From a virus, in IMG/VR virus record IMGVR_UViG_3300020172_001197, positions 1-31,933 of that record: a stretch of 31,933 nucleotides of DNA, one strand, 5' to 3'. Made by a program: the position numbers and the translations under genes. Each line of letters opens with the position of its first letter. Within the stretch, counting starts at the first letter, position 1. A model generated the notes under the pieces. That model made no database searches. It was not told where the DNA came from and saw nothing but the letters and a program-made list of their open reading frames with translations. Positions 6,228 to 13,303 of the stretch are shown here, in pieces.

Positions 6228-7235
6228 ATGTCCAAAGAATCCAGCCAATGGCTCAACCAAAATGTCCTCGTAGGCATGACCTCCAAGCGTGGAAACGCAT
6301 GGCACTACAAGGAGAACGAACAAGGCTCAGAGCCAAACCACTACATCGGAGCAATCCCCATTGACGACGTCCGTCGTCGTCTCTTCCACTGGAGCGCCGT
6401 AGAAGCACCTGTCTACGTCTACGCTGGTGGCAACTATCACAACCAAGAAGACCGCAAGGCTGTCGTCCGTGACGACACCTTTGAAACTCTCGGTGTGTTC
6501 AAAGATGGTTACTCCATCCACCAGTACAGCGAGTGGCTCCTTGACACCGTGTCCAACATCATTGACGACAGCAACCTTCAGATTGGTTCTGCTGGGCTGT
6601 TGAAGAATGGTGGAGTCGCATGGGTCTCCATTGAGATGGAAGAGAACCTCACCGCTGAGGGCTTTGAGTTCCGTCCGCACCTCCTCGCCACCACCAGCCA
6701 CAACGGCACGTTGGCTACCACCTTCAAGCGTGTGTGCACCGCTGTGGTGTGCGACAACACGCTCGCCGCAGGACTTGGTGAGCAGGGTCAGGAGCACAAG
6801 ACACGCCACAGCAAGCACAGTGGCTTCAAGTTGCAGAACGTCCGTGACGCTCTCGGCATCGTTCACTCGTTCGCAGATGACTTCACCGCTGAGATCCAGC
6901 GCCTGTGTGCCATCTCGGTGACCGACTCTGAATGGGACGCCATCGTCAATCGCATCATCCCAGTGGCTTCAGAAGGCGACTCACGCCCTCAGGCAATCAG
7001 CCGTGCTCAGAACAAGCAGGAGGCAATCCGCCACCTCTACAAGTACGACGACCGCTCTGCACCTTGGGCAGGCACCGCTCTTGGCGCTCTGCAAGCCTTC
7101 AACACCTACAACCACCACCTCACAGGTAAAGACGAGTCACGAGTTGAGCGCAATGCGTTCAACGCTCTCACTGGCAAGACCAGCGAGTTTGACCGCTTCG
7201 TACTCAACGTGATTAACGAGGTGGTATACGCATGA
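6228..7235 (+). CDS. DUF932 phage/plasmid-like protein
   Basis: The 335-aa product matches the DUF932 (TIGR03299-type phage/plasmid-like) family. Cues are the N-terminal ID-x2-RRRLFHW segment, a GVFKDGYSIHQYSEWL region, and the conserved FKRVCTAVVCDNTLAAGL block with CDNT. The start at 6228 follows GAGAAAGAAAC; an upstream in-frame ATG at 6114 would read through the terminator hairpin and is rejected. The family is common in phages and plasmids and has no settled biochemical role. The gene overlaps WhiB no. 1 by ATGA, so the two are probably co-translated. Confidence 0.9.
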   Translation: MSKESSQWLNQNVLVGMTSKRGNAWHYKENEQGSEPNHYIGAIPIDDVRRRLFHWSAVEAPVYVYAGGNYHNQEDRKAVVRDDTFETLGVFKDGYSIHQYSEWLLDTVSNIIDDSNLQIGSAGLLKNGGVAWVSIEMEENLTAEGFEFRPHLLATTSHNGTLATTFKRVCTAVVCDNTLAAGLGEQGQEHKTRHSKHSGFKLQNVRDALGIVHSFADDFTAEIQRLCAISVTDSEWDAIVNRIIPVASEGDSRPQAISRAQNKQEAIRHLYKYDDRSAPWAGTALGALQAFNTYNHHLTGKDESRVERNAFNALTGKTSEFDRFVLNVINEVVYA

Positions 7236-7579
7236 TCGCCCAGCGCAGTGGGGAGGGGGATACCCCCCTTCCCACCCGTGGGGTAGAACTACCGTCCCCA
7301 AATTATGTGGATGACGGAAGATGGCGAGACCAAGCCCTCTGCCGGGAACATGGGAACGACGTGTTCTTTTTTGAAATGCGTCGGGGGCAATCCCCCAAAG
7401 CCATCCGTGAGCACATTGATCATGCCATCAGCATTTGCATTTCCTGCGAAGTACGCCTCCAGTGTTTGAACTTTGCAATACGCAGTGGAGAGCGCTATGG
7501 CGTGTGGGGTGGTGTGGACTTCAAGAAAGTCAGAGGCGCCGTCCGCAAAGAGTTACTCAGTGCAGTTAGCAACCTATAG
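7232..7579 (+). CDS. WhiB-family Fe-S transcriptional regulator no. 1
   Basis: The 115-aa product has the four Cys of a Wbl protein, C37, C69, C72 and C78, with the C-x2-C-x5-C spacing, then the turn motif ERYGVWGG (87-94) and a basic C-terminal tail. Wbl proteins bind a [4Fe-4S] cluster and act with the primary sigma factor; they are restricted to actinobacteria and their phages, so this marks the host group. Phage copies can alter host or phage transcription. The gene overlaps DUF932 upstream and its last 14 bases overlap the convergent glycosyltransferase gene. Confidence 0.93.
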   Translation: MIAQRSGEGDTPLPTRGVELPSPNYVDDGRWRDQALCREHGNDVFFFEMRRGQSPKAIREHIDHAISICISCEVRLQCLNFAIRSGERYGVWGGVDFKKVRGAVRKELLSAVSNL

Positions 7580-8669
7580 AAATATCATTTAAAACTTGTT
7601 GAAGAGCGTGGGCACCTAGGGAGATATCTCGTGTCCACGCTTTTTCACGTAGCGCAGTTCCTTCAAGCGCTCGCACTTCAGGGTCTTTCAATTCCTTGAT
7701 GTGCTTGTTCCACTGCTGTCCGTTCTTAGCAAGACGCCCGATACCCCATTCTTCTTTTAACTCCCTGTAGGCGGTCATAGGAGACCCGATCCAAGGAATA
7801 CCTGCTGATGAGTACTCCAGCAACTTTATGTCGCTCTTGGCGTGATTAAAGGGGGTATCCCGCAAAGGTGCGATGCCGATGTCCATGGTCAAAGACGATG
7901 GGTAGAGCATGCTCTCCACTAGAGGCACCGTGAACACTTCCTCTTTAGCCATTTTAAATACTTCATGTACAGGTGGGGAATACTCAGAATGCCCGCTGTG
8001 CTGAAACGTGAACTCCCCACTCCGCACCAATGGTGGAATGATGCCCCGCATGATCTCTAGGTCTCCTGACCTGTGGCTGGTGGAGCCTGCCCAGCCAATC
8101 TTCGGTACCCCAGCAACATGCTCCAGTGGGGTGAAGCGCCCCACGTCAATGGTGTTCTTAAGCACCACGATAGGGCACATCACCCAAGGCTTGATTCGCT
8201 CTCGCAGATACGAAGTGGACACAATGACAAGGTCGCTGGCGCCTAAAACCTTTTTGTAATGTCTTGTGTTTTCGTTCGGGTTTGTCTTGGGGTGAGATGA
8301 CTTGAAAGCGTCATTCCTTGGATCAAGCCCCCAGTACCAGTCGTCTAAATCATTAATTACAATCTGTCCGTATGCCCGTGCCTTGTAGATGTGATCAGCA
8401 AGGTTGGCATGCATGAGACGCTGTAGGACAATGATAGGAGGGTCTACGAAGTTGTCGTTGGCGTCTCGTATGTAGAAGTGGTCTTTCTCCCATACAAGTG
8501 TTCCAGCGCAAACTGGGGCATCTAGGCGTCCAATGAACTGCCCTAGTCGTGCCCATCCTGCGCCACCCCATTGTTCTTGACCACTAGGGGTCTTTACACG
8601 GTCACCGCTGGCGAAACCTACTGGTTCTTTATAGGCAGGGGTAGAGTTTGTGATCTTTTTTTCTTGCAT
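7566..8669 (-). CDS. Glycosyltransferase (GT4-like)
   Basis: The 367-aa product looks like a GT-B fold glycosyltransferase of the GT4 group. Cues are VPKIGWAGSTSHRSGDLE about the middle, and SDIKLLEYSSAGIPWIGS near the C-terminus, the usual nucleotide-sugar binding K-x-LEY-x2-x-G-x-P pattern, plus an N-terminal GGAGWARL loop. Such phage enzymes can glycosylate virion proteins, DNA or host surface sugars; the substrate is not visible. The start is uncertain: ATG 8669 is preferred, ATG 8723 would add 18 residues; neither has a clear ribosome site, and translation may be coupled to the overlapping small zinc-ribbon gene. Its 3' end hosts the terminator of the opposite arm. Confidence 0.83.
   Translation of the reverse strand: MQEKKITNSTPAYKEPVGFASGDRVKTPSGQEQWGGAGWARLGQFIGRLDAPVCAGTLVWEKDHFYIRDANDNFVDPPIIVLQRLMHANLADHIYKARAYGQIVINDLDDWYWGLDPRNDAFKSSHPKTNPNENTRHYKKVLGASDLVIVSTSYLRERIKPWVMCPIVVLKNTIDVGRFTPLEHVAGVPKIGWAGSTSHRSGDLEIMRGIIPPLVRSGEFTFQHSGHSEYSPPVHEVFKMAKEEVFTVPLVESMLYPSSLTMDIGIAPLRDTPFNHAKSDIKLLEYSSAGIPWIGSPMTAYRELKEEWGIGRLAKNGQQWNKHIKELKDPEVRALEGTALREKAWTRDISLGAHALQQVLNDISIGC
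7605..7645 (+). terminator. Terminator of the rightward arm, inside the convergent gene
   Basis: AGCGTGGGCAC (7605-7615) pairs with GTGTCCACGCT (7631-7641), 11 bp with one wobble, and is followed by a T run (7641-7645). The loop itself contains the perfect palindrome GAGATATCTC (7621-7630). It lies 25 bases after the WhiB stop and inside the 3' coding part of the glycosyltransferase on the other strand. Confidence 0.75.
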
Positions 8670-8770
8670 ACATGTACTGGCGGTTCCGACAAGGGCACGT
8701 AAACCGTGACCCCTTCCCCGCATGACTCACATTCATATCTAGTGGGTTTGGAATTAGTAGAGTTGCTCAT
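8618..8770 (-). CDS. Small zinc-ribbon protein, 50 aa
   Basis: A short frame beginning MSNSTNSKPTRYECESCGEG and ending with VHVCKKKRS and a tail. It has C-x2-C and a later single Cys followed by basic residues, the look of the small zinc-ribbon proteins common in actinophages, although only three Cys are present. It overlaps the glycosyltransferase start by 52 bases in another frame and sits just after the 70-aa gene at 8786. Supported by composition and position; no function known. Confidence 0.5.
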   Translation of the reverse strand: MSNSTNSKPTRYECESCGEGVTVYVPLSEPPVHVCKKKRSQTLPLPIKNQ

Positions 8771-8785
8771 GGGTACAGCGTACCA

Positions 8786-8998
8786 TTAATCTTCATCTTT
8801 TTTAACGACTGAAGAAAAGGTTCCTTGAGCACAAAGGTTGTACATGCGTCCTCCGAGGTTACCGAAGGCGCCATGGTATGAGTACATGTGACGACTACTG
8901 CGCCCCTCGTTGTACTCACGTCGGGTTTGGGTGCCAACAAGACCACGCTTCTCTTTGCGTCGCTCGTTCTTAACTGCCCATACATTATTTTGTTTCAC
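8786..8998 (-). CDS. Hypothetical basic protein, 70 aa
   Basis: The GTG start at 8998 has GGAAGG eight bases upstream and overlaps the end of the HTH gene. The product is basic with Arg/Gly-rich and Tyr-rich segments (KNERRKEKRGLVGTQTRREY; HMYSYHGAFGNLGG). A competing frame (8767-8985) shares a TAATG junction but has a less protein-like composition. No family is recognised. Confidence 0.62.
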   Translation of the reverse strand: MKQNNVWAVKNERRKEKRGLVGTQTRREYNEGRSSRHMYSYHGAFGNLGGRMYNLCAQGTFSSVVKKDED

Positions 8999-9224
8999 TG
9001 GTGGTTCCTTCCGTTTGGTTCTGTTCTGCTTTCCAAGGACGCCACTGGCGAAGGAAAGTATCTATCTCCCGCTTGTCCCACAATGGGCTGGATGCCAGCA
9101 CTTTGAATGGTTCAGGGAACCGCTTGTCTTTGCGGAGGGCATGGATGCGTTGTTTGCTTACGCCCAGCACGTCTGCGACTTCGCAGGTGCCGACAACGTC
9201 TTCAGGTCTAAGTGTGTATGTCAT
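8985..9224 (-). CDS. AlpA/MerR-like helix-turn-helix protein
   Basis: The 79-aa product carries a winged helix-turn-helix of the AlpA/excisionase (HTH_17) type: CEVADVLGVSKQRIHALRKD is the recognition region, then FPEPFKVLASSPLWDKREID, the usual wing and the W-x-x-x-x-ID end. Such proteins act as small regulators or as excisionases; no integrase is seen here, so regulation is more likely. The start ATG has no ribosome site and is six bases after a predicted -10, so the mRNA is probably leaderless. It may control its own promoter through the palindrome at 9234-9247. Confidence 0.85.
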   Translation of the reverse strand: MTYTLRPEDVVGTCEVADVLGVSKQRIHALRKDKRFPEPFKVLASSPLWDKREIDTFLRQWRPWKAEQNQTEGTTSETK

Positions 9225-9230
9225 GTTTAC

Positions 9231-9259
9231 AAACTACACCCATGTAGTACGCTGGTCAA
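9231..9259 (-). promoter_or_regulatory. Promoter with CTAC-N6-GTAG palindrome, leaderless HTH gene
   Basis: On the minus strand a -35 TTGACC (9259-9254) is followed after 17 bases by a -10 TAGTTT (9236-9231). The transcript start predicted about seven bases on coincides with the A of the HTH ATG at 9224. The palindrome CTACATGGGTGTAG (9247-9234) covers the spacer and first three bases of the -10. Confidence 0.62.
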
Positions 9260-9261
9260 CC

Positions 9262-9756
9262 TTAGTAACCCCAGTGGTGAAGCCCACCATTGTCGTACAG
9301 GTAACGTGCCACAGCGACGTTACAGCGTGGCTTGAGCAGTACAGACAGATCGCCTTTCTTACTGCCACACACTTCAGCAGTGACAGTTTGCCATGACGAA
9401 TTGATCTGCAAGATGCCACTGTCAAACGTGCCGTTATTATTCAATGTCCATACAATTTTGCCATTCCTCCAGCGAGCGTTGACTACCTGACGCTGGCACT
9501 TTGATTCACGCCAAGCGAAATAGGTAAAGAATTCAACGGGCAAACCAAACTCTTTAAAAAGCCTTTCCCATTGGGGGCATCTGTCCCCTTTGGCAATGTG
9601 GTTTTTAATCCACTGCGGAACTGGCGGGGCTTTCTTGTCGGGTTTTGCTGGGGCAACAATTGTCGTATTCGTATTCATTTTTGCAAAAGTTGGGGTGGTG
9701 CTGGATACTGCCAACATCACTGACACAGCGATTGCGGAAAAGATGCGATACCTCAA
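9262..9756 (-). CDS. Secreted lysozyme/SLT-like protein
   Basis: The product (164 aa) has a clear Sec signal peptide (about residues 1-25, RYRIFSAIAVSVMLAVSS then TPTFA) and a lysozyme-like domain with a likely catalytic Glu84 in FAWRESKC and the hallmark NNNGTFDSGILQINSSWQ (104-121), which resembles soluble lytic transglycosylase and lysozyme folds. It should cleave peptidoglycan outside the membrane. The TTG at 9756 is chosen because AAGGAG lies seven bases upstream and the signal peptide then begins properly; the ATG at 9807 would run through the hairpin. An exported enzyme fits lysis or entry. Other Cys residues could form disulfides. Confidence 0.8.
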   Translation of the reverse strand: MRYRIFSAIAVSVMLAVSSTTPTFAKMNTNTTIVAPAKPDKKAPPVPQWIKNHIAKGDRCPQWERLFKEFGLPVEFFTYFAWRESKCQRQVVNARWRNGKIVWTLNNNGTFDSGILQINSSWQTVTAEVCGSKKGDLSVLLKPRCNVAVARYLYDNGGLHHWGY

Positions 9757-9787
9757 TAGTTTTCTCCTTGATAGGGGACAAAAGCAA

Positions 9788-9823
9788 ACGCCATATACAA
9801 TGCTCATGCGCTGTATATGGCGT
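9788..9823 (-). terminator. Hairpin between WhiB no. 2 and the lysozyme-like gene
   Basis: A perfect 12-bp inverted repeat pairs 9788-9799 with 9812-9823 (CCATATACA arms, 12-base loop). Read on the minus strand it follows the WhiB stop (9840) and is followed by TGCTTTTGTC, so it could be a terminator or an operator before the lysozyme-like gene. Confidence 0.6.
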
Positions 9824-9839
9824 TACTTATAGTTTACCT

Positions 9840-10250
9840 CTAATTTGCCGAAAGCAACCTGTATTTCAACATCTCTAAATCACCCAAAGACTCAGTCATC
9901 TTGGGAATCAAGTTAATATTTATTTTATCGTTGTCTTTCGCCTCAGAAACTAAACAATCTGTGCACCGACAACCCTGTCGGTAACGTGTCCATGTTCCAT
10001 GCGGTTTAAAGACTGTGGGACGAGGTGTCGGGGATGTAAGAGCAGTGCGCTCCTGTGGTGTCAATCCACCCCACATGCCCCATCGTTCCTCTATGCCATC
10101 ATCTAAGCAAGTCACCCATACTGGACAACGCTTACAGACCTCTCTAGCGATGCTGTAGTACCGCTCAGGCACGTCCGCATCTAAAGGTGGGAACCATAGG
10201 TCAATGTGGAGGCGTTTGCAGAGGGCGTCATCTCTGTAGGTCTCGGTCAT
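9840..10250 (-). CDS. WhiB-family regulator no. 2 with extra C-terminal Cys cluster
   Basis: The 136-aa product has the Wbl Cys set C11, C39, C42, C48 and the GMWGG turn (58-62). Unusually it continues with a second small module HGTWTRYRQGCRCTDC (H84, C94, C96, C99), which looks like a zinc knuckle found alone in other actinophage proteins, then a polar tail. The first half should hold a [4Fe-4S] cluster and work with the host sigma factor; the second half may bind DNA or zinc. It overlaps the upstream gene by ATGA, so it is the downstream end of that coupled set. Confidence 0.9.
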   Translation of the reverse strand: MTETYRDDALCKRLHIDLWFPPLDADVPERYYSIAREVCKRCPVWVTCLDDGIEERWGMWGGLTPQERTALTSPTPRPTVFKPHGTWTRYRQGCRCTDCLVSEAKDNDKININLIPKMTESLGDLEMLKYRLLSAN

Positions 10251-10657
10251 GATTCGCTGGGTGGCAAATCTTCAGCAACAGATTCTCGCAGTCCACGGGA
10301 AATCTGATCAATCGCATCTTGCAGGATGTCAATGACATCTGTGCGCTGGCGATTGAGGTCTCTAGACAACCTTGCCACCTCTTGTGACATGCGGTCATAC
10401 TCCCGCATGAAGTTAAGCAATGCCTCCCACCCTGTGAAAGACACCTCAGGGATACCCATCTTTGTTTTCTCAGCGAACTGGTGGATGTTGGGAACGGGGC
10501 GCTCAAACAACAAGTTTGGAGCAGTGTCCAAGATGTGTTCTAAGCGTTGTTTCTCTGTTTCCATAGAAACATTAAGAGGAAGTGGGGGCATCTGCGGGTA
10601 CTGCTTTGCATTCTTCATCGCTCGGTTAATTGCGTTAGTCATTTCATCAAAGTCCAT
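10247..10657 (-). CDS. Hypothetical helical protein, 136 aa
   Basis: The product contains a long predicted helical or coiled-coil stretch (FMREYDRMSQEVARLSRDLN and following) and an N-terminal MDFDEMTNAINRAMKNAKQY. No family is recognised. It has a TAATG junction with the DUF6378 gene upstream and ATGA with WhiB no. 2 downstream, so these three are likely co-translated. Function unknown. Confidence 0.7.
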   Translation of the reverse strand: MDFDEMTNAINRAMKNAKQYPQMPPLPLNVSMETEKQRLEHILDTAPNLLFERPVPNIHQFAEKTKMGIPEVSFTGWEALLNFMREYDRMSQEVARLSRDLNRQRTDVIDILQDAIDQISRGLRESVAEDLPPSES

Positions 10658-10998
10658 TAGGAGATAAACCCTTCCCAGTCGTCAGCGATGCCTTCACGTT
10701 CTACACAGTCCCAGCCACAAGCGGCATAGCCAATTGCGTCCACCCAGTGGTCACGTTTCTCAGGAGACCACGTCAACCGAGACACCTTGAGAAGGAGCAT
10801 CATGGAAGCAACGTCGTGTGGTTGCAACTTGGTGCTTTCCCGACGGTCAACAATGCGACGAATGTACGTTGTCCATAACTCTGCCGTTGTGCGGAAGTCG
10901 TCAATCGGATCACCGTAAGTGTCGTTGCGGTCACCATTGACCAATGACTCCGCCTCTCTCAGAACATCAGAACGATTGTTGAGGGGTTTTGAACTCAT
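10657..10998 (-). CDS. DUF6378 family protein
   Basis: The 113-aa product matches the DUF6378 layout of phage proteins: EAESLVNGDRNDTYGDPIDD near the N-terminus, a HDVASMMLLLKVSRL helix in the middle and HWVDAIGYAACG near the C-terminus. The family is widespread in phages and has no settled biochemical function. The start follows AAGGAG at five bases and overlaps the HAD gene stop by ATGA. Confidence 0.86.
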   Translation of the reverse strand: MSSKPLNNRSDVLREAESLVNGDRNDTYGDPIDDFRTTAELWTTYIRRIVDRRESTKLQPHDVASMMLLLKVSRLTWSPEKRDHWVDAIGYAACGWDCVEREGIADDWEGFIS

Positions 10999-11564
10999 GC
11001 CATCTCCTTGTTGTAAAGATCTATCAGACGGGCAAACCCCATCAAAGTTTGTACTCGTAAGCAGTCAACGTCCTTATTCCACGACTGGTCGTAGACCACG
11101 GGAACGATGTTGGAGCACTCTTGTAAGCGCTGGATGTTGCTTGGGCTGTCCTCCAGCATGAAACCTACGGAGTCTTCGCCAACGAGGTACGAGAAGATTG
11201 TCTTGTCTTCGGTGAAGTGCAAACCATCTGCTTGGATCATCCAATGGTCAAGCCACCAAGTGGTGTCTGCCCATGCTTGGGATGGACGTGCCGTGATGAT
11301 GTGCACTTTGATGCCCATCTCTCTGATTACTTTCAAAGATGCATGGGTACCAATAGGTGGCTCACCATGCAGGAATACACCAGCATGGGATGCCTCAATC
11401 AGCAGGGCGCTGTACTCTTCAAAAGACAGCCCCCAGTCCTCGTAGAAGTGCCAGTGGGTAGGCATTGAAAGCGGGGTGTTTAGAGCCTTGGAACAAAACT
11501 TGTAAAACTCTTTGTCAAAAGGATAAATAACCCCGTCAAGGTCAAGGGCAATATCAGTAATCAT
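10995..11564 (-). CDS. HAD-family phosphatase, 5'-nucleotidase-like
   Basis: The 189-aa product has HAD motif I DLDGV with Asp8 and Asp10 near the N-terminus, motif II IITARPS (about 90-96), and motif IV with MLEDSPSN near 135-142. The overall look resembles the 5'-nucleotidase/mitochondrial nucleotidase-like HAD proteins that act on deoxynucleotides, which suits nucleotide pool control, but the substrate is inferred. The start has GGAGA four bases upstream; a promoter lies just before it at 11593-11622. Confidence 0.85.
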   Translation of the reverse strand: MITDIALDLDGVIYPFDKEFYKFCSKALNTPLSMPTHWHFYEDWGLSFEEYSALLIEASHAGVFLHGEPPIGTHASLKVIREMGIKVHIITARPSQAWADTTWWLDHWMIQADGLHFTEDKTIFSYLVGEDSVGFMLEDSPSNIQRLQECSNIVPVVYDQSWNKDVDCLRVQTLMGFARLIDLYNKEMA

Positions 11565-11592
11565 GTTGTCTCCGTACGCCGTATTTACGGGA

Positions 11593-11622
11593 AGAATACT
11601 ACCTAACGGTAGGCTGTGTCAA
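11593..11622 (-). promoter_or_regulatory. Promoter with CTAC-N6-GTAG palindrome before the HAD gene
   Basis: Minus-strand -35 TTGACA (11622-11617) overlaps the stop of the upstream gene. Two possible -10 elements follow: TATTCT (11598-11593) at 18 bases and TAGTAT (11601-11596) at 15 bases. The palindrome CTACCGTTAGGTAG (11612-11599) lies in the spacer, in the same relation to TAGTAT as in the promoter at 9231-9259. Confidence 0.6.
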
Positions 11623-13058
11623 CCTTCGTCGGCGTCAATGATTTCGGAGTACATGGCATTAGTCGCTTCAGGGCTTAAACCGCCCCCGGGCAATTGACGT
11701 GCAGTCTCTCCCGCTTTAGTGCCAAACAAACGGGACAGCACACCTGCGCCACCTCGGGCTTCCACTTCTAAGCGCACCATCTCACGATTGTCAGAGATGT
11801 TTTTAAACTTGTCTACAAGGTTAAACACTCTGTCCATTTCTTGCGACAAAGTTGGGTCAAGACCCTGTCCTTCTAGTTCTTCAGCGAACCTAGCGAACAT
11901 CACACGACCTACTTGCATCTCAATTAATGCTCGCATAGCAGACTGAAGTTGGTCTTTTGTGCGGATCTCTATAGGAAGTTTGTACGCACATTCCATATGT
12001 TCTTGAAATGCAGGGCATCTATTGCTCAAATAGCAACTATCGCACTGTCTCAAAGGGTTGGCGTTGTACCTTAAAACGGGAATCGTTTCAGGGTTCACAA
12101 CAATAGATTCCCCTTCATTATCAACGGTTTGCGACCCCATGGACACAACCTCTTCTACCCCCATAACGGGTAGTAAGATACGGTCAGTATCGTGCCGCTT
12201 ATTTGGTACCCCGATAGTAAGATTTGACCCCTGAGAAACCGCAGAAGTGAGGGGTGCCGTTCTATGGTTGATAGCAACTATTTGCCCATCTGTGGACTGC
12301 TCTGACTCGTCGTCACTGTCGTCATTCATAAGGTCATAGCCCCCAAAAGTATGTGTTTCCCATTGTTGCCAAGAACGTATAGCAAGTGTACCTACAGCGT
12401 CTACATCGTCTGCCAAGACAGCGTCGTAGTCAACGCCTAAGCGCACGATGTCAGCACGGTGTTTACGACGTGAACTCTCTTTTTGCTGTGCTGGGTACCG
12501 ACGTAAACCGTGGTTGTCCCACACTTGTGTTTCCCCATATCGGATGGCACTTGTCCATGAGCCGACTACAACAGAATCCCAATTTACTTTTTCTATTAGG
12601 TCGGGCTTGCTGGTGATTCCGATGAGACTTGCTCCCCATCGTTGAGCCAAGGAGTTGATTCGGTGGATGTTCTTCGGCGTGATCGCTTTGTCACTGATGG
12701 CTGAACGTCCGTACCGCTGGCAAATCCACGCCAGTCTTTCCAAATCCTTTTCGTCGTTCCATACGGGAACATAGCGGTCTCCTAACCATGTGCCGTCATA
12801 TTCTGCCCGACCAATAACTACAGACAGGTTGTCAGCGTGATCACGAATAAATGAGTCATAGCGGTCGGTGTCTTCGTCACCTTCAGAAGTGTATAAAAGG
12901 ATCTCTCCTCCATTAAATAGAGTTTGTAGGTCTAACTCTTTTCTTTTGGGGATAGGAAAATGGGTCAGGTTTACACCGAAACGTGTCACTCCGTTAGCGA
13001 GCAACATGTTTCGGTATGACCCTTTTTCGGCACCGCCAAAAAAGACCTTCACTCCCAT
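11619..13058 (-). CDS. Conserved phage protein with Cys cluster, 479 aa
   Basis: The product begins MGVKVFFGGAEKGSYRNMLL, with an N-terminal half that reads like an alpha/beta enzyme or barrel (repeated hydrophobic strands such as SLIGITSKPDLIEKVNWDSVVVGSW), a polar acidic linker, then a possible zinc or Fe-S cluster CDSCYLSNRCPAFQEHMEC, and a helical C-terminus with ARGGAGVLSRLFG. I do not recognise a named family or an enzymatic motif. It resembles conserved hypothetical proteins of actinophages. It is the longest unassigned gene of the window. The start overlaps the upstream gene and has AGGAG three bases upstream. Confidence 0.78.
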   Translation of the reverse strand: MGVKVFFGGAEKGSYRNMLLANGVTRFGVNLTHFPIPKRKELDLQTLFNGGEILLYTSEGDEDTDRYDSFIRDHADNLSVVIGRAEYDGTWLGDRYVPVWNDEKDLERLAWICQRYGRSAISDKAITPKNIHRINSLAQRWGASLIGITSKPDLIEKVNWDSVVVGSWTSAIRYGETQVWDNHGLRRYPAQQKESSRRKHRADIVRLGVDYDAVLADDVDAVGTLAIRSWQQWETHTFGGYDLMNDDSDDESEQSTDGQIVAINHRTAPLTSAVSQGSNLTIGVPNKRHDTDRILLPVMGVEEVVSMGSQTVDNEGESIVVNPETIPVLRYNANPLRQCDSCYLSNRCPAFQEHMECAYKLPIEIRTKDQLQSAMRALIEMQVGRVMFARFAEELEGQGLDPTLSQEMDRVFNLVDKFKNISDNREMVRLEVEARGGAGVLSRLFGTKAGETARQLPGGGLSPEATNAMYSEIIDADEG

Positions 13059-13303
13059 CCACTCCTACGCCACAACGACGGGCTGTGGGCGCTTTCCACC
13101 ATCAGACGTTCACCGATGTCGTGGTACAGGCGAAGGATTTCTACGCATAAATCGTCGCCCTGTTCAAAGGCTTCTTCTTCCTCATTTGTCCAAGGTTCGC
13201 CGTCATGGGTGGCACATACAGGTGGTCCACAGTAACTGTTTTCCATCCCGTATTGAATCCACTCGGTGTATGACATTGTAATTTTCTTATCTTCAGATGA
13301 CAT
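13049..13303 (-). CDS. Conserved phage hypothetical protein, 84 aa
   Basis: The product contains CGPPVCATHDG and FEQGDDLCVEILRLY, a pattern I associate with conserved small actinophage proteins that carry Cys-x4-Cys and a later Cys. The ATG at 13303 is preferred; a GTG four codons upstream is possible. It overlaps both neighbours in other frames by about ten bases. Function unknown; the Cys suggest metal binding. Confidence 0.74.
   Translation of the reverse strand: MSSEDKKITMSYTEWIQYGMENSYCGPPVCATHDGEPWTNEEEEAFEQGDDLCVEILRLYHDIGERLMVESAHSPSLWRRSGWE

Noticed and set aside
6327-6866. 179-aa open frame on the minus strand
   Set aside because: It is a shadow of the DUF932 gene; low-quality composition, no ribosome site, and it opposes the strand of all its neighbours.
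8767-8985. 72-aa alternative frame to the gene at 8786-8998
   Set aside because: It has a neat TAATG junction, but the GTG frame has a well-placed GGAAGG and a more convincing protein composition.
8985-9224. The HTH protein as an excisionase, implying a prophage
   Set aside because: No integrase or attachment site is visible; a regulatory role is more economical.
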